Positions 40,094 through 51,023 of a stretch of DNA of 64,000 nt are shown piece by piece. Source of the stretch: Comamonadaceae bacterium (GTDB lineage: Bacteria; Pseudomonadota; Gammaproteobacteria; Burkholderiales; Burkholderiaceae_C); contig JAAFIW010000002.1 of the NCBI GenBank assembly GCA_013297875.1, positions 344,715 through 408,714 on the forward strand, written 5' to 3'. The notes beneath the pieces were generated by a model. The model was not told the DNA's origin and did no database searches. It was given only the letters and a program-made list of their open reading frames with translations. Within the stretch, counting starts at the first letter, position 1. Each line of letters opens with the position of its first letter. Position numbers and translations under genes: made by a program.

Positions 40094-41590
40094 ATGAACC
40101 GCGAAATGCTGATGCTGGTGGAGGCCATTTCGCGCGAAAAAAATGTGGAGCGCGATGTGGTGTTCGGTGCGGTGGAGTTGGCGCTGGCCCAGGCCACCAA
40201 GAAGCTGTTTGAAGGCGAAGTGGACATTCGCGTGGCCGTGGACCGCGACAGTGGCAACTACGAAACCTTTCGCCGCTGGCATGTGGTGCCCAATGAAGCT
40301 GGCCTGCAGTTGCCCGAGCAGGAAATGCTGCACTTTGAGGCGCTTGAGCAGATTGCCGACATCGAGGTGGATGACTACATCGAGGAGCCGATCGAGTCGG
40401 TGCCCATTGGCCGCATTGGTGCCATGGCCGCCAAGCAGGTCATTCTGCAAAAAATCCGTGATGCCGAGCGCGAAATGTTGCTGAATGACTTCATGTCGCG
40501 TGGCGACAAGATTTTTGTTGGCACGGTCAAGCGCATGGACAAGGGCGACATCATTGTCGAATCAGGTCGTGTGGAAGGCCGTTTGCGCCGCAGCGACATG
40601 ATTCCAAAAGAAAACCTGCGCACCGGTGACCGTGTGCGCGCCATGATCATGGAAGTCGATCTGACCTTGCGTGGTGCGCCCATCATCCTGTCGCGCAGCG
40701 CGCCGGAATACATGACCGAGTTGTTCCGCCAGGAAGTACCCGAGATCGAGCAGGGCCTGCTGGAGATCAAGAGCTGCGCCCGCGACCCGGGCAGCCGCGC
40801 AAAAATCGCTGTGCTGTCACACGACAAGCGGGTGGATCCGATTGGTACTTGCGTGGGTGTGCGCGGCACCCGTGTGAACGGCGTGACCAATGAGCTGGCC
40901 GGTGAGCGTGTGGACATCGTGCTGTGGAGCGAAGACCCGGCGCAGTTTGTGATTGGTGCGCTGGCACCGGCCAACGTCTCCTCTATCGTGGTGGACGAAG
41001 AAAAGCATGCGATGGATGTGGTGGTTGATGAAGAAAACTTGGCCATTGCGATCGGCCGCGGCGGCCAGAACGTACGCCTGGCCTCTGACCTGACGGGCTG
41101 GAAAATCAACATCATGGACGCCGCCGAATCGGCTGAAAAGCAGGCCGGTGAAACCACCAGCAGCCGCAAGCTGTTCATGGAAAAACTCGATGTGGACGAG
41201 GAGATCGCCGACATCCTGATTGCAGAAGGCTTTACCAGCCTGGAAGAAGTGGCCTACGTGCCGATTCAGGAAATGCTTGAGATTGAGAGCTTTGACGAAG
41301 ACACCGTCAACGAGCTGCGCAACCGGGCCAAAGACGCGCTGCTGACGATGGAAATCGTGCATGAGGAAAGCGTCGACGAGGTCTCGCAAGACCTGCGTGA
41401 CCTGCAAGGCCTGACGCCTGCGCTGATTGGCAAACTGGCCGATGGCGGCATCCACACCCGCGACGAACTGGCCGATCTGGCGGTGGACGAACTGATCGAG
41501 ATGACAGGCCAGTCTGAAGACGATGCCAAGACCCTGATTCTGAAAGCGCGCGAACACTGGTTTACCGGTGACGCGGGCTCTACAGCCTGA
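40094..41590 (+). CDS. nusA: Transcription termination/antitermination factor NusA
   Basis: A 498-residue protein from [31 protein letters not shown], the standard start in Burkholderiales. An in-frame ATG at 40046 ([17 protein letters not shown]) overlapping the end of rimP is an alternative with GGGGAC upstream. Domains: N-terminal RNA-polymerase-binding domain (1-125), S1 domain (135-200), KH1/KH2 (about 205-345, with [26 protein letters not shown]) and two acidic helix-hairpin-helix repeats (about 365-495). Coupled with rimP by overlap. Part of the transcription and translation operon in the usual order. Confidence 0.96.
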   Translation: MNREMLMLVEAISREKNVERDVVFGAVELALAQATKKLFEGEVDIRVAVDRDSGNYETFRRWHVVPNEAGLQLPEQEMLHFEALEQIADIEVDDYIEEPIESVPIGRIGAMAAKQVILQKIRDAEREMLLNDFMSRGDKIFVGTVKRMDKGDIIVESGRVEGRLRRSDMIPKENLRTGDRVRAMIMEVDLTLRGAPIILSRSAPEYMTELFRQEVPEIEQGLLEIKSCARDPGSRAKIAVLSHDKRVDPIGTCVGVRGTRVNGVTNELAGERVDIVLWSEDPAQFVIGALAPANVSSIVVDEEKHAMDVVVDEENLAIAIGRGGQNVRLASDLTGWKINIMDAAESAEKQAGETTSSRKLFMEKLDVDEEIADILIAEGFTSLEEVAYVPIQEMLEIESFDEDTVNELRNRAKDALLTMEIVHEESVDEVSQDLRDLQGLTPALIGKLADGGIHTRDELADLAVDELIEMTGQSEDDAKTLILKAREHWFTGDAGSTA

Positions 41591-41647
41591 ACACCATGAA
41601 AACTTAAATCTCCCTGAAGGCTAGCGAGAACCCACAAGGGGCTTGCG

Positions 41648-44623
41648 ATGCCAAAACCAAAGGCACACCCTCACATGTCCGCAACGACCGTCGCCGAGTT
41701 CGCAAACGAGCTCAAGAAAACAACCGATCAATTGCTGGATCAATTGAAAAGCGCGGGGGTTGAAAAAACCTCGCCGCGCGATGCGCTGTCGGACGCTGAC
41801 AAGCAGAAATTGTTGGCGCACTTGCAGGCCAGCCACGGCACGCTCAGCGCGGACCGTAAGAAGATCACGTTGGTCAAAAAATCCACCAGTGAGATCAAGC
41901 AGGCTGATGCCACGGGCAAGGCCCGCACGATTCAGGTGGAGGTGCGCAAGAAGCGCACCTTCATCAAGCGGGAAGACGATGTGGCGGGTGAAGAGCCCGC
42001 GGTTCAAGAGCACGAGCCAGTGCCAGAGGTGGAACACGTACCGGTGATTGACCACGCCGAACTGGCCCGTCGCGAAGAAGAGGCCCGCCGCCAGGCCGAA
42101 TTCATTCGCCGCCAGGAAGAAGAGTTGGCCGAGCGCAGGCGTCTGCGCCAGGAAGAGGAGGCGCGGGTGGCTGCGCGCGAGCAGGCCGCAGCGAAAGCCG
42201 CCCTGCCAAAAGAATCCAATGAAAAACCGCCTTCCGTGCAATCTGGAAGCGCTCCAGCAGCTCCTGAAAAAATAGCAAAAACCGAACCAACGCCGCAACC
42301 AGCGGTGGAGGCCCAGGCCGCAATGGCTGCGCAGCTGGCTGAGGCCAAAGCCCAGGAAGCCGCAGCAACGCAGGCACAAGCCCGCGAGCAGGCCGTGGCC
42401 CAATCCAAAGCCCGGGCAGACGAAGAAGTGGCCCGCGCCGCCGATCTGGGCGAGCGCCGCCGCAAGGCCGAAGCCGAGGCGGCTGCTATTCGCACCATGA
42501 TGTCAGCACCCAAAAAAGTGCTGGTGGCCAAGAAGCCGGAAGAGCCCAAGACCAATATGGTCAAGGCCGAGCCACCCAAGCCTGCCGTCAAAGGCACCTT
42601 GCACAAGCCGGCAGCGACCGCTGGTGGCGCAGCCAAACCAGCCGGTTCACCTGCCGCACCCGGCACCGCAGCCGGCAAAGAAGTCAAGTCAGCCAAGCTG
42701 TCGTCCAGCTGGGCGGGCGATCCGGCGAAAAAGAAAGAAATCAAGACCCGTGGCGACGCCTCAGGTGGCGTGGGGCGCAACAACTGGCGTGGTGGCCCGC
42801 GTGGCCGCCGTGGCGACCGCAACGACCGCGACGACCAGCCGGTGCAGCAAGCGCCGGTGGAAGCGCGCATTCTGGAAGTCCACGTGCCCGAGACCATCAC
42901 GGTGTCGGAGCTGGCGCACAAAATGGCCATCAAGGCCTCCGAGGTCATCAAGCACCTGATGAAGCTGGGCCAGATGGTCACCATCAACCAGCCGCTCGAC
43001 CAGGACACCGCGATGATCGTGGTGGAAGAAATGGGCCACAAAGCCGTTACGGCCGCGCTGGACGACCCGGAAGCCTTCACCGAAGACGATGTGGCGCTGA
43101 ACAACGCGCCTTCACTGCCGCGCGCACCCGTGGTCACCGTCATGGGCCACGTGGACCATGGCAAAACCTCGCTGCTGGACTACATCCGCCGCGCCAAAGT
43201 GGCTTCGGGCGAGGCCGGTGGCATCACACAGCACATTGGTGCCTACCACGTGGAAACCCCGCGCGGCATGATTTCCTTCCTGGACACACCGGGCCACGAA
43301 GCGTTTACCGCCATGCGTGCCCGCGGTGCCAAAGCCACTGACATTGTGATTCTGGTGGTGGCGGCCGACGACGGCGTGATGCCACAAACCAAAGAGGCCA
43401 TCAAGCACGCCAAGGCAGCCGGTGTGCCCATCGTGGTGGCCATGAACAAGATGGATAAACCAGACGCCAACCCTGATCGGGTCAAGGGCGAGTTGGTGAC
43501 CGAAGAGGTGGTGCCTGAAGAGTTTGGCGGCGAGTCACCATTTGTCGGCGTTTCGGCCCGCACTGGTTTGGGCATCGACGAATTGCTGGAGCAGGTGCTG
43601 CTGCAGGCCGAGGTGCTGGAGCTGAAAGCGCCGGTCGATGCGCCCGCCAAGGGCCTGGTGATCGAGGCGCAGCTGGACAAGGGCCGCGGCCCGGTGGCCA
43701 CCGTGCTGGTGCAGTCGGGCACCTTGAAGGCAGGCGATGTGGTGCTGGCCGGCCAGACTTTTGGCCGCGTGCGCGCCATGCTGGACGAAAACGGAAAGCC
43801 CATCAAATCCGCAGGCCCATCGATTCCGGTGGAAATTCAAGGCCTGACCGAGGTGCCCCAAGCCGGTGACGAGTTCATGGTGATGTCTGACGAGCGCCGC
43901 GCCCGCGAAATCGCCACCTACCGCGCGGGCAGGTTCCGCAACACCAAGCTGGCCAAAATGCAGGCGGCAAAATTAGAAAACGTGTTCTCCGACATCAACG
44001 CTGGCGAAGTCAAACTGGTGCCCATCATCATCAAGGCCGATGTGCAGGGCTCGCAAGAGGCGCTGGGTCAGTCGTTGTTGAAACTCTCCACCGACGAGGT
44101 GAAGGTGCAGTTGGTCTACTCCGCCGTGGGCGGTATCAGCGAGTCCGACATCAACCTGGCGATTGCCTCCAAAGCGCTGGTGATTGGCTTCAACGTGCGC
44201 GCCGATGCCGGTGCCCGCAAGCTGGCCGAGAACAACGACGTGCAGATCAACTACTACAGCATCATTTACGACGCGGTAGACGAGTTGAAGCTGGCCATGA
44301 GCGGCATGTTGACACCCGACAAGCGCGAAGAAGTCATCGGCACGGCCGAGATCCGCCAGGTGTTCAAGGTCTCCAAAATCGGCTCGATTGCCGGTTGTAT
44401 GGTCACCAGCGGCTTCGTGCGCCGCACCGCGCGCCTGCGCCTGCTGCGTAACAACGCGGTCATCTACACCGGCGAGCTGGAATCGCTCAAACGCTTCAAA
44501 GACGATGCAAAAGAAGTCAAAGAAGGCTTTGAGTGCGGCTTGAACATCAAGGGCTACAACGACATCAATGAAGGTGATCAGCTGGAGTTCTTTGAAATTC
44601 GGGAAGTGGCACGGACCCTCTAA
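41648..44623 (+). CDS. infB: Translation initiation factor IF-2
   Basis: A 991-residue GTPase. ATG 41648 follows AAGGGG by 6 bases; ATG 41675 ([24 protein letters not shown]) is the start most similar to homologues. IF2_N domain at the start, a long Ala/Glu/Lys-rich linker, second IF2_N region ([29 protein letters not shown]), then the GTPase: P-loop [38 protein letters not shown], and domains II-IV to EVARTL. A dispersed element lies in the linker at 42248-42276. Follows nusA in the conserved operon. Confidence 0.97.
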   Translation: MPKPKAHPHMSATTVAEFANELKKTTDQLLDQLKSAGVEKTSPRDALSDADKQKLLAHLQASHGTLSADRKKITLVKKSTSEIKQADATGKARTIQVEVRKKRTFIKREDDVAGEEPAVQEHEPVPEVEHVPVIDHAELARREEEARRQAEFIRRQEEELAERRRLRQEEEARVAAREQAAAKAALPKESNEKPPSVQSGSAPAAPEKIAKTEPTPQPAVEAQAAMAAQLAEAKAQEAAATQAQAREQAVAQSKARADEEVARAADLGERRRKAEAEAAAIRTMMSAPKKVLVAKKPEEPKTNMVKAEPPKPAVKGTLHKPAATAGGAAKPAGSPAAPGTAAGKEVKSAKLSSSWAGDPAKKKEIKTRGDASGGVGRNNWRGGPRGRRGDRNDRDDQPVQQAPVEARILEVHVPETITVSELAHKMAIKASEVIKHLMKLGQMVTINQPLDQDTAMIVVEEMGHKAVTAALDDPEAFTEDDVALNNAPSLPRAPVVTVMGHVDHGKTSLLDYIRRAKVASGEAGGITQHIGAYHVETPRGMISFLDTPGHEAFTAMRARGAKATDIVILVVAADDGVMPQTKEAIKHAKAAGVPIVVAMNKMDKPDANPDRVKGELVTEEVVPEEFGGESPFVGVSARTGLGIDELLEQVLLQAEVLELKAPVDAPAKGLVIEAQLDKGRGPVATVLVQSGTLKAGDVVLAGQTFGRVRAMLDENGKPIKSAGPSIPVEIQGLTEVPQAGDEFMVMSDERRAREIATYRAGRFRNTKLAKMQAAKLENVFSDINAGEVKLVPIIIKADVQGSQEALGQSLLKLSTDEVKVQLVYSAVGGISESDINLAIASKALVIGFNVRADAGARKLAENNDVQINYYSIIYDAVDELKLAMSGMLTPDKREEVIGTAEIRQVFKVSKIGSIAGCMVTSGFVRRTARLRLLRNNAVIYTGELESLKRFKDDAKEVKEGFECGLNIKGYNDINEGDQLEFFEIREVARTL
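42248..42276 (-). repeat. Dispersed element copy 14, inside infB (core 42250-42263)
   Basis: CGCTCCAGCAGCTCCTGAAA followed by AAATAGC. Compare copy 10: CAGCAGCTCCTGATTTAATAGC (read in two parts); the sub-sequence GCAGCTCCTGA...AATAGC is the same. It codes for [11 protein letters not shown] in the linker of IF-2, again in the Ala-x-Ala-Ala frame. Confidence 0.65.
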
Positions 44624-44632
44624 GCCAACGAT

Positions 44633-44700
44633 CACCTTCGGTGCCGAGCAGCTTCGCTGCAGAAGCTTTTGGGCGCTTTGCGCCCTCGGCACCGAAGGTG
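44633..44700. repeat. Inverted repeat with two inner hairpins (three-way junction) between infB and rbfA
   Basis: Perfect 16-base outer arms CACCTTCGGTGCCGAG and CTCGGCACCGAAGGTG enclose two small hairpins: GCAGC-TTC-GCTGC (44648-44660) and GGGCG-CTTTG-CGCCC (44671-44685). It could act as an intercistronic RNA structure in the infB-rbfA transcript or as a mobile palindromic repeat. It is not followed by a T-run. Confidence 0.85.
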
Positions 44701-44725
44701 CTCGTTACAGTTGTGAATTGCGCAA

Positions 44726-45097
44726 ATGCCCAAAAAAGCTAGTTCAACCCCCAACCGCGCCTTCAAGGTGGCCGATCAGATCCAACGCGATCTGACGGAG
44801 TTGATCGCGCGCGAGTTGAAAGATCCGCGGGTGGGGATGGTGACGATTCAGGCGGTGGAGGTCACGCCTGATTACGCGCATGCCAAGGTGTTTTTCAGCA
44901 TGCTCAACGGCGACCCGGTGGAGACCACGGCGGCTCTGAACCAGGCAGCTGGGTTTTTGCGCAATGGGCTGTTCAAGCGGCTGCACATTCACACGGTTCC
45001 AACACTGCATTTCCTGTTTGACCGCACCACTGAGCAGGCTGCAGATATGAACGCATTGATTGCGCGTGCCGTGGCATCTCGCGCCAAGGAAGACTAA
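44726..45097 (+). CDS. rbfA: Ribosome-binding factor A
   Basis: A 123-residue KH-like protein. [50 protein letters not shown] and the C-terminal [23 protein letters not shown] are family hallmarks. Start ATG 44726. Acts in 16S rRNA 5'-end maturation of the 30S subunit. Lies between infB and truB as in most bacteria, but 100 bases after infB because of the inverted repeat. Confidence 0.96.
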   Translation: MPKKASSTPNRAFKVADQIQRDLTELIARELKDPRVGMVTIQAVEVTPDYAHAKVFFSMLNGDPVETTAALNQAAGFLRNGLFKRLHIHTVPTLHFLFDRTTEQAADMNALIARAVASRAKED

Positions 45098-45102
45098 CAA
45101 AC

Positions 45103-46053
45103 ATGCAAGCGCCACGCACGAGGGTCGTGAGGCGCCCCGTGCACGGGGTGCTGCTGTTGGACAAACCGCTGGGTTTGTCGAGCAACGACGCGCTGCAAAA
45201 AGCCAAGTGGCTGCTGCGCGCCGAAAAAGCTGGCCACACCGGCACGCTCGATCCACTGGCCACGGGCGTGCTGCCGCTGTGTTTTGGCGCAGCCACCAAG
45301 TTCAGCCAGTTGCAGCTGGATGCCGACAAGTGCTACGAAGCCACGGCGCTGCTGGGCACCACCACCACTACCGGCGATGCAGAAGGCGATGTGGTGCTGA
45401 CCCGTGCGGTGGATGTGTGGCCTGAGTTGGTGGCAGAGGTCTGCGAGCGGTTCACCGGCCCCATTCAACAAACGCCACCGATGTACAGCGCTTTGAAGAA
45501 AGACGGCAAGGCGCTGTACGAATACGCCCGCGAAGGCATTGAGGTGGAGCGTGCGGCGCGTGATGTGACGATTTATGAACTGAATATGGCGCTAGCCCAA
45601 GAGAATACTGCTCAAGCAGCTATTAAAATGATAGTTAAGTGCAGCAAGGGAACCTACATCCGCACCCTGGCACAAGACATTGGCGAGGCCCTGGGTTGCG
45701 GTGCGCACCTCACGGCCCTGCGCCGCGTGCAGACCGGGCATTTTGATGTGGCGCACTGCGTCACGCTGGCGCAGTTAGAGGCGCAATCTGACGAAGAGCG
45801 CCTGTCTAATTTGTTGCTGGTGGACGCGCTGTTGGTCAACCACCGACGTGTCACGTTGGACAACGACAATGCAGGGCGTTTTTTAAGCGGCTTGCGGCGG
45901 CGTGGTGATTGGACCGACGGGCCGCAGGTGGCGGTGTATGGCACCGAGCCGGCCAGCTTGCTGGGAACCGCCCACATTCAAGGTGGCGAATTGATACCAG
46001 GGCGGCTGCTGAGCCCGATTGAAATACAGCAGATGAACAACCCAGTTTTTTGA
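45103..46053 (+). CDS. truB: tRNA pseudouridine(55) synthase
   Basis: A 316-residue protein. [28 protein letters not shown] and the catalytic-aspartate stretch [19 protein letters not shown] (Asp near residue 50) are clear, followed by [24 protein letters not shown]. It makes pseudouridine 55 in tRNAs. Residues ~160-178 ([18 protein letters not shown]) are a dispersed element in frame, close to the [13 protein letters not shown] motif. Follows rbfA after 5 bases. Confidence 0.96.
   Translation: MQAPRTRVVRRPVHGVLLLDKPLGLSSNDALQKAKWLLRAEKAGHTGTLDPLATGVLPLCFGAATKFSQLQLDADKCYEATALLGTTTTTGDAEGDVVLTRAVDVWPELVAEVCERFTGPIQQTPPMYSALKKDGKALYEYAREGIEVERAARDVTIYELNMALAQENTAQAAIKMIVKCSKGTYIRTLAQDIGEALGCGAHLTALRRVQTGHFDVAHCVTLAQLEAQSDEERLSNLLLVDALLVNHRRVTLDNDNAGRFLSGLRRRGDWTDGPQVAVYGTEPASLLGTAHIQGGELIPGRLLSPIEIQQMNNPVF
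45587..45636 (-). repeat. Dispersed element copy 15, inside truB (core 45609-45622)
   Basis: GGCGCTAGCCCAAGAGAATA then CTGCTCAAGCAGCTATTAAA and ATGATAG: perfect core, both flanks present. It reads [16 protein letters not shown] in TruB just before the conserved KGTYIRT strand. Confidence 0.9.
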
Positions 46054-46070
46054 AAACCTAGAGAGTAAGT

Positions 46071-47897
46071 ATGACCGTCAAACAAATCCGCAACATCGCC
46101 ATCATTGCCCACGTGGACCATGGCAAAACCACCATGGTGGACCAGCTGCTGCGCCAGTCGGGCACCTTTGCCGAACACGAAAAAGTGGTCGACACCGTGA
46201 TGGACAACAACGCGATTGAAAAAGAGCGTGGCATCACCATCCTGGCCAAAAACTGCGCCGTGACCTGGGAAGGCACGCACATCAACATCGTCGACACCCC
46301 CGGCCACGCGGACTTTGGCGGCGAGGTGGAGCGCGCCCTGAGCATGGTCGATGGCGTGGTGCTGTTGATCGACGCGCAGGAAGGCCCCATGCCGCAAACC
46401 CGCTTTGTGACCAAGAAGGCGCTGGCGCTGGGCTTGAAGCCGATTCTGGTGGTCAACAAGGTTGACAAGCCCGGCTCGCGCCCGCAATACGTGGTCGATG
46501 CGGCGTTTGATTTGTTTGACAAGCTGGGTGCCACTGACGAGCAGCTGGATTTCCCGGTGGTCTATGCCTCGGGCATCAACGGCTGGAGCTCGATGGACGA
46601 GGGCGCCCAGGGCGAGCAGTGGGGGCCTGATATGTCGGCGCTGTTCAACACCATCTTGAGCCATGTCCCCGCCCAAAAAGGCGATGCCAATGCACCGCTG
46701 CAACTGCAGATTTCAGCGCTGGATTTCTCCACCTTTGTCGGCCGCATCGGCGTGGGCCGCATCAGCCAGGGCACCATCAAACCCATGATGGACGTGGTAG
46801 TGATGGAGGGGCCAGACGGCAAAGTCGTCAAAGGCCGTGTGAACCAGGTGCTGACGTTTCAAGGCCTGGATCGCGTGCAAACCACATCGGCCGGCCCAGG
46901 CGAGATTGTGCTCATCAACGGCATTACCGACATTGGTATCGGCGTCACCATCACCGACCCGCTAACCCCTGCGCCGCTGCCCATGCTCAAAGTCGATGAG
47001 CCCACGCTGACCATGAATTTTTGCGTCAATACCAGCCCACTGGCCGGGCGCGAAGGCAAGTTCGTCACCAGCCGCCAAATTTGGGACCGTCTGCAAAAAG
47101 AGCTGCAATCAAACGTGGCGCTGCGCGTGAGCGAAACCGACGAAGAAGGCATTTTTGAAGTGATGGGCCGCGGCGAACTGCACCTGACCATCTTGCTGGA
47201 AAACATGCGTCGCGAGGGCTATGAGCTGGCCGTCAGCAAGCCGCGCGTGGTGTTTCGCGACGTGAATGGGGAAAAGCATGAGCCCATCGAAATGGTGACC
47301 GCCGACATTGAAGACCAGCACCAGGGCGGCGTGATGCAGGCCCTGGGCGAGCGCAAAGGCGAGCTGGTGAACATGGAGCCCGATGGCCGTGGCCGTGTGC
47401 GGCTGGAGTACCGCATTCCGGCGCGTGGCCTGATTGGTTTTACTAATGAGTTTTTGAACCTGACGCGCGGCAGCGGCCTCATCAGCAATATTTTTGACAG
47501 CTACGAAGCCCACAAAGGCGAGATCGGTGGCCGCAAAAACGGCGTGCTGATCTCCATGGACGACGGTGAAATTTTCACCTACGCGCTGGGCAAGCTCGAC
47601 GATCGGGGCCGCATGTTTGTGCGCGCCAACGACCCCGTGTATGAGGGCATGATCGTGGGCATCCACAACCGCGACAACGACCTGGTCGTCAACGCCACGC
47701 GCACCAAGCAGCTGACCAACTTTCGTGTGTCCGGCAAAGAAGACGCGATCAAGATCACGCCGCCGATTGACTGCACCTTGGAATACGGCGTGGAATTCAT
47801 CGAAGACGACGAGTTGGTGGAAATCACGCCCAAGAGCATTCGTTTGCGCAAGCGCTTTTTGAAAGAGCATGAGCGCAAGAAGGCCGGTCGCGGCTGA
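46071..47897 (+). CDS. typA: Ribosome-associated GTPase TypA/BipA
   Basis: A 608-residue translational GTPase starting [30 protein letters not shown]1 AHVDHGKT, G3 DTPGHADF and G4 NKVDK are intact; [40 protein letters not shown] and the C-terminal domain typical of BipA follow ([19 protein letters not shown]). Lies 17 bases after truB and probably shares its transcript. Acts in 50S assembly and stress adaptation in family members. Confidence 0.97.
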   Translation: MTVKQIRNIAIIAHVDHGKTTMVDQLLRQSGTFAEHEKVVDTVMDNNAIEKERGITILAKNCAVTWEGTHINIVDTPGHADFGGEVERALSMVDGVVLLIDAQEGPMPQTRFVTKKALALGLKPILVVNKVDKPGSRPQYVVDAAFDLFDKLGATDEQLDFPVVYASGINGWSSMDEGAQGEQWGPDMSALFNTILSHVPAQKGDANAPLQLQISALDFSTFVGRIGVGRISQGTIKPMMDVVVMEGPDGKVVKGRVNQVLTFQGLDRVQTTSAGPGEIVLINGITDIGIGVTITDPLTPAPLPMLKVDEPTLTMNFCVNTSPLAGREGKFVTSRQIWDRLQKELQSNVALRVSETDEEGIFEVMGRGELHLTILLENMRREGYELAVSKPRVVFRDVNGEKHEPIEMVTADIEDQHQGGVMQALGERKGELVNMEPDGRGRVRLEYRIPARGLIGFTNEFLNLTRGSGLISNIFDSYEAHKGEIGGRKNGVLISMDDGEIFTYALGKLDDRGRMFVRANDPVYEGMIVGIHNRDNDLVVNATRTKQLTNFRVSGKEDAIKITPPIDCTLEYGVEFIEDDELVEITPKSIRLRKRFLKEHERKKAGRG

Positions 47898-47900
47898 AAT

Positions 47901-48013
47901 GACAGATGACGGCGCTGCTGTGCAGCTGCCATGACAGATGACCTACAGCCCGTTGCGCGACAGGTAGCTAGTCATCTGTCTTTGACGCCGCAGGCGAAGT
48001 CATCTCGTCATCA
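47901..48013. repeat. ATGACAGATGAC-type repeat, copy B
   Basis: ATGACAGATGAC occurs at about 47900 and 47931, AGTCATCTGTC near 47970 and AGTCATCTCGTCATC at the end; GACGCCGCAGGCG lies between. Copy A at 16064-16146 has the same parts. It fills the gap between typA and the EamA gene. Confidence 0.7.
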
Positions 48014-48038
48014 GCCATCAACAAGAGATGCCTGACTG

Positions 48039-48923
48039 ATGCTGAAACTCACCCACTCCCGCGCCGTTTTGCTGATGGTCGCCGTCGCCTTCATGTGGTC
48101 GATTGCTGGCGTCGTCACACGCCAGCTCGAATTTGCCCGTGCCTTTGAAGTCACCTTCTGGCGCAGTCTGTTTACGGCGCTGTCGCTGTTGGTCATCCTG
48201 CCGCTGTGGCGCGGGCCGCGGGTGTTTGCGCAGATGCACTGGAAGAGCGGGGCGTTCTGGCTGTCGGGTGTGTGCTGGAGTGTGATGTTCACCGCCTTCA
48301 TGGTGGCGCTCACACTCACGACCGTGGCCAATGTGCTCATCACCATGGCGTTGGGGCCATTGTTTACCGCGCTGCTTGCACGTATTTTCATTGGCCACAA
48401 GCTGCCGCTTCGCACCTGGGTGGCCATTGTCGTGGCGGGCAGTGGCATTGCCTACATGTTTGGCAGCCAGCTCAACCTGGTACAGAGTGGGGCGCTGCTG
48501 GGTTGCCTGGTGGCCTTGTGCGTGCCGATAGCAGGGGCCGTGCAATGGACGGTGGTGCAGCGCGGCCAGGCCCGTGGCGAGCAGACCGACCTGGTGCCCT
48601 GCGTGCTGGTGGGGGCTGTGATCTCCACGGTGGTGGCACTGCCGCTGGCCTTTCCCTTTGCTGCCACAGGCACCGATGTGGCCTGGCTGGGTATGCTGGG
48701 GCTGGTGCAACTGGCCATTCCCTGCACCTTGTCGGTGGTTTGCGCGCGTGTGCTTAAAGCACCTGAAATTTCCTTGCTGGCGCTGCTGGAGGTTGTCTTT
48801 GGCATTGCGCTGGCGTGGGTGGGTGCAAATGAAGCGCCGCAAGCCAGCGTGCTGATGGGTGGTGCCCTGGTGTTGGGTGCCTTGGTTGGCAATGAGATCC
48901 TGGGCTTTAAGGAGCGAGCATGA
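48039..48923 (+). CDS. EamA/DMT-family transporter
   Basis: A 294-residue membrane protein with ten predicted helices in two EamA repeats. MLKLTHSRAVLLMVAVAFMWSIAGVVTRQLEFARAFEVTFWRSLF is the first repeat start; the second begins near LLGCLVALCVPIAGAVQWTVVQRGQA. Family members export metabolites such as amino acids or purines, or import them; no substrate can be told from sequence. Its stop overlaps the next gene by four bases (ATGA), so the two are probably coupled. Confidence 0.9.
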   Translation: MLKLTHSRAVLLMVAVAFMWSIAGVVTRQLEFARAFEVTFWRSLFTALSLLVILPLWRGPRVFAQMHWKSGAFWLSGVCWSVMFTAFMVALTLTTVANVLITMALGPLFTALLARIFIGHKLPLRTWVAIVVAGSGIAYMFGSQLNLVQSGALLGCLVALCVPIAGAVQWTVVQRGQARGEQTDLVPCVLVGAVISTVVALPLAFPFAATGTDVAWLGMLGLVQLAIPCTLSVVCARVLKAPEISLLALLEVVFGIALAWVGANEAPQASVLMGGALVLGALVGNEILGFKERA

Positions 48924-50017
48924 GTGAAGTCATTACTGAAATTTGCAGCGGTGTGGGCTGCATTACCCTGAACCGCCCCAAAGCGCTGAATGCGCTGTCA
49001 CTGGCCATGGTGCGCGACATCACAGCGGCGCTGCTGGTCTGGCAGGACGATACGGCCGTGAAGGCGGTGGCGATTCGGGGCGTGAACAAACTGGGCGTGT
49101 TTGGTGCGTTTTGCGCTGGCGGCGACATCCGCTTTTTTCACCAGGCCGCGCTGGCCGGTAACCCGCAGCTGGAAGACTTTTTCACCGAGGAATACAGCCT
49201 CAATCATTTGATTGCCAACTACCCCAAGCCTTTTGTAGCGTTCATGGACGGCATCGTGATGGGCGGCGGCATGGGACTGGCTCAGGGCGCGAGAAGTCGC
49301 ATCGTCAGCGAGCGCACACAAATGGCCATGCCCGAAACCGGTATCGGCCTGTTCCCCGATGTAGGCGGTGGCTACTTTTTAAGCCGCTGCCCTGGGTCGG
49401 TGGGCGAATACCTGGCGCTCACCGGTCGGGTGATCGGCGGTGCCGATGCGGTGGCCGTGGGGCTGGCGGATGTGTTGGTGCCATCTGGCGATATGCCGGC
49501 GATGTGGGCGCGTTTGACGTCGGGTCAGGTCGATCTGGCAAGCTCACCCAGCAGTTGGTTTGCTACAGATACGATAGCTGCTTCAGCAGATTCCATATGG
49601 GCTGGTGGCCAAATTGACCATTATTTCGCTTTGCCCAGCGTCGTGGCCATCCTGCAAGCCCTTGAAGCCAGCACCGACGCCTGGGCGGCCGAAACTGCTG
49701 CCTTGCTGCGCAAACGCTCACCACTGATGCTGAATGTGGTGCTGCAGCACATCCGCCGTGCCCGCAGCATGAACCTGGCCGACATCCTGCGCATGGAGCG
49801 CGACCTGGTGCGCCACTGCTTTCACACCACGCACCTGGGCAAAAGCGGCACGACCAGCGAAACGGTGGAAGGCATCCGTGCGCTGGCGATTGACAAAGAC
49901 CATGCGCCCCAGTGGAGCCCGTCGCGCGTTGAAGACGTGACGCCTGAGATGGTCGAGCCTTTTTTCGCCAGCCCCTGGCCGGTGCATGCGCATCCCCTGC
50001 GGTCGCTGCAAAGCTAA
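48920..50017 (+). CDS. 3-hydroxyisobutyryl-CoA hydrolase-like enoyl-CoA hydratase family protein
   Basis: A 365-residue crotonase-fold protein. CAGGDIRFFHQAALAGNPQLEDFFTEEYSLNHLIANYPKPFVAFMDGIVMGGGMGLA and MAMPETGIGLFPDVGGGYFLSRCPG are the HibCH signatures (FPDVGG oxyanion hole, PETGIGLFP with the catalytic Glu). The N-terminus VTLNRPKALNALSLAMV is the crotonase motif. Distal sequence LRMERDLVRHC and SGTTSETVEGIRALAIDKD fits. Valine degradation or another acyl-CoA hydrolysis is possible. A dispersed element copy is read in frame at 49566-49612. ATG overlaps the EamA stop. Confidence 0.9.
   Translation: MSEVITEICSGVGCITLNRPKALNALSLAMVRDITAALLVWQDDTAVKAVAIRGVNKLGVFGAFCAGGDIRFFHQAALAGNPQLEDFFTEEYSLNHLIANYPKPFVAFMDGIVMGGGMGLAQGARSRIVSERTQMAMPETGIGLFPDVGGGYFLSRCPGSVGEYLALTGRVIGGADAVAVGLADVLVPSGDMPAMWARLTSGQVDLASSPSSWFATDTIAASADSIWAGGQIDHYFALPSVVAILQALEASTDAWAAETAALLRKRSPLMLNVVLQHIRRARSMNLADILRMERDLVRHCFHTTHLGKSGTTSETVEGIRALAIDKDHAPQWSPSRVEDVTPEMVEPFFASPWPVHAHPLRSLQS
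49566..49612 (+). repeat. Dispersed element copy 16, inside the HibCH-like gene (core 49575-49588)
   Basis: ACAGATACGATAGCTGCTTC, then AGCAGATTCCATATGGGCTG and GTGGCC: core TAGCTGCTTCAGCA with the same TGA to TCA change as copy 3; the right part GGGCTGGTGGCC is preserved. Peptide TDTIAASADSIWAGG. Confidence 0.88.
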
Positions 50018-50032
50018 ATTTAGCTAAAAAGT

Positions 50033-50080
50033 CCTGGTCGCCCAGGTATTCATTGCTCAAGCAGCTACACTTTTCATAGT
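50033..50080 (-). repeat. Dispersed element copy 17 (core 50054-50067)
   Basis: CGCCCAGGTATTCATTGCTC then AAGCAGCTACACTTTTCATA: perfect core. The proposed GTG of the next gene (50079) lies at its right end. Confidence 0.92.
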
Positions 50081-51020
50081 GAAACTTCCACAGTCTGTCC
50101 TGATGCGCCACGTTTCGCGCCTGCGCAACGAACTGCACGACCTGTTTGAAATGGTGCTGGTGCCCGCCACCGCCGTGCTCTTGCCATGGCCGCTGTGCTA
50201 CCGCTGGTTTCGCTGGTTGTGCCGTTTTGATGCGTTGTACCGCCACGAGTGCCACCAGGCCCTGGCCCACGCTCAAGCACGTGGCTGGGTACGCGGCGAC
50301 CCCGCGCTGTGGCTGCAAACCAGCCGCCTGGTCACCCTGATTGACCATGCCGATTTCTTTCTTTCGCGCACCCGCAGCCGCCGCTGGATGGCCCGGCACC
50401 TGCACGTCACAGGCCAGTGGCCTGCGCCCACTGAAGCCGCGCTGCTTTGCACCTTTCACTGGGGCGCGGGCATGTGGGCGCTGCGCCACGCGGGCAGCCA
50501 GCACATGATGGCCCACGCCATCGTGGCCCCGCACAACCGCGCTTTCTTTGCGGGGCGCACCGTGCGCTACCTCTACTACGGTGCCCGCAACCGCGAAAAC
50601 ACCCGTGCGCTGGGCACCGAGCCCATCGAAGTCTCGGCCTCACCGCGCCCCGTGGTGCAGGCCCTGCGTGCCAACCAGCAGGTCATGGCGGCCGTGGACG
50701 TGCCCGCCGACCAGGTGGCGGCCAGCGAAACCATTGACCTGCTGGGCCTGCAGGCCCGTGTACCGCGCGGCCTGTTTCGCATTGCCGCTGCATCCAAGGT
50801 GCCCGTGTGGGTCTATATCACCGGCATCCGCATGCACGATGGCAAACGCACCTTGAGCATTCACCCCCTGGTAGCCAGCGACAACATGTTGAGCTTGATG
50901 CAGGAGACGTTTGCACTGCTGGAGGCAGCCGTGACCGAGAACCCGGCCGCCTGGCATTTCTGGAAGGTAGCGCCGCGGTTTTTTTACGAGATGCCTCAAG
51001 CTGCGGTGAACCAGCCCTGA
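50079..51020 (+). CDS. Lysophospholipid acyltransferase superfamily protein (LpxL/HtrB-like)
   Basis: A 313-residue protein. ALLCTFHWGAGMWALRHAG has the acyltransferase His followed by an acidic or polar partner region, AIVAPHNR-AFF and RENTRALGTEPIEVS correspond to the middle of LPLAT family members, and MAAVDVPADQVAASETIDLLG ends the core. It probably acylates a lipid or lipid A-like substrate at the inner membrane, with one or two hydrophobic stretches at residues ~15-45. The start GTG 50079 (KLPQSVLMRHVSRLRNEL) lies inside a dispersed element; ATG 50103 is an alternative. Confidence 0.75.
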   Translation: MKLPQSVLMRHVSRLRNELHDLFEMVLVPATAVLLPWPLCYRWFRWLCRFDALYRHECHQALAHAQARGWVRGDPALWLQTSRLVTLIDHADFFLSRTRSRRWMARHLHVTGQWPAPTEAALLCTFHWGAGMWALRHAGSQHMMAHAIVAPHNRAFFAGRTVRYLYYGARNRENTRALGTEPIEVSASPRPVVQALRANQQVMAAVDVPADQVAASETIDLLGLQARVPRGLFRIAAASKVPVWVYITGIRMHDGKRTLSIHPLVASDNMLSLMQETFALLEAAVTENPAAWHFWKVAPRFFYEMPQAAVNQP

Positions 51021-51023
51021 CGC

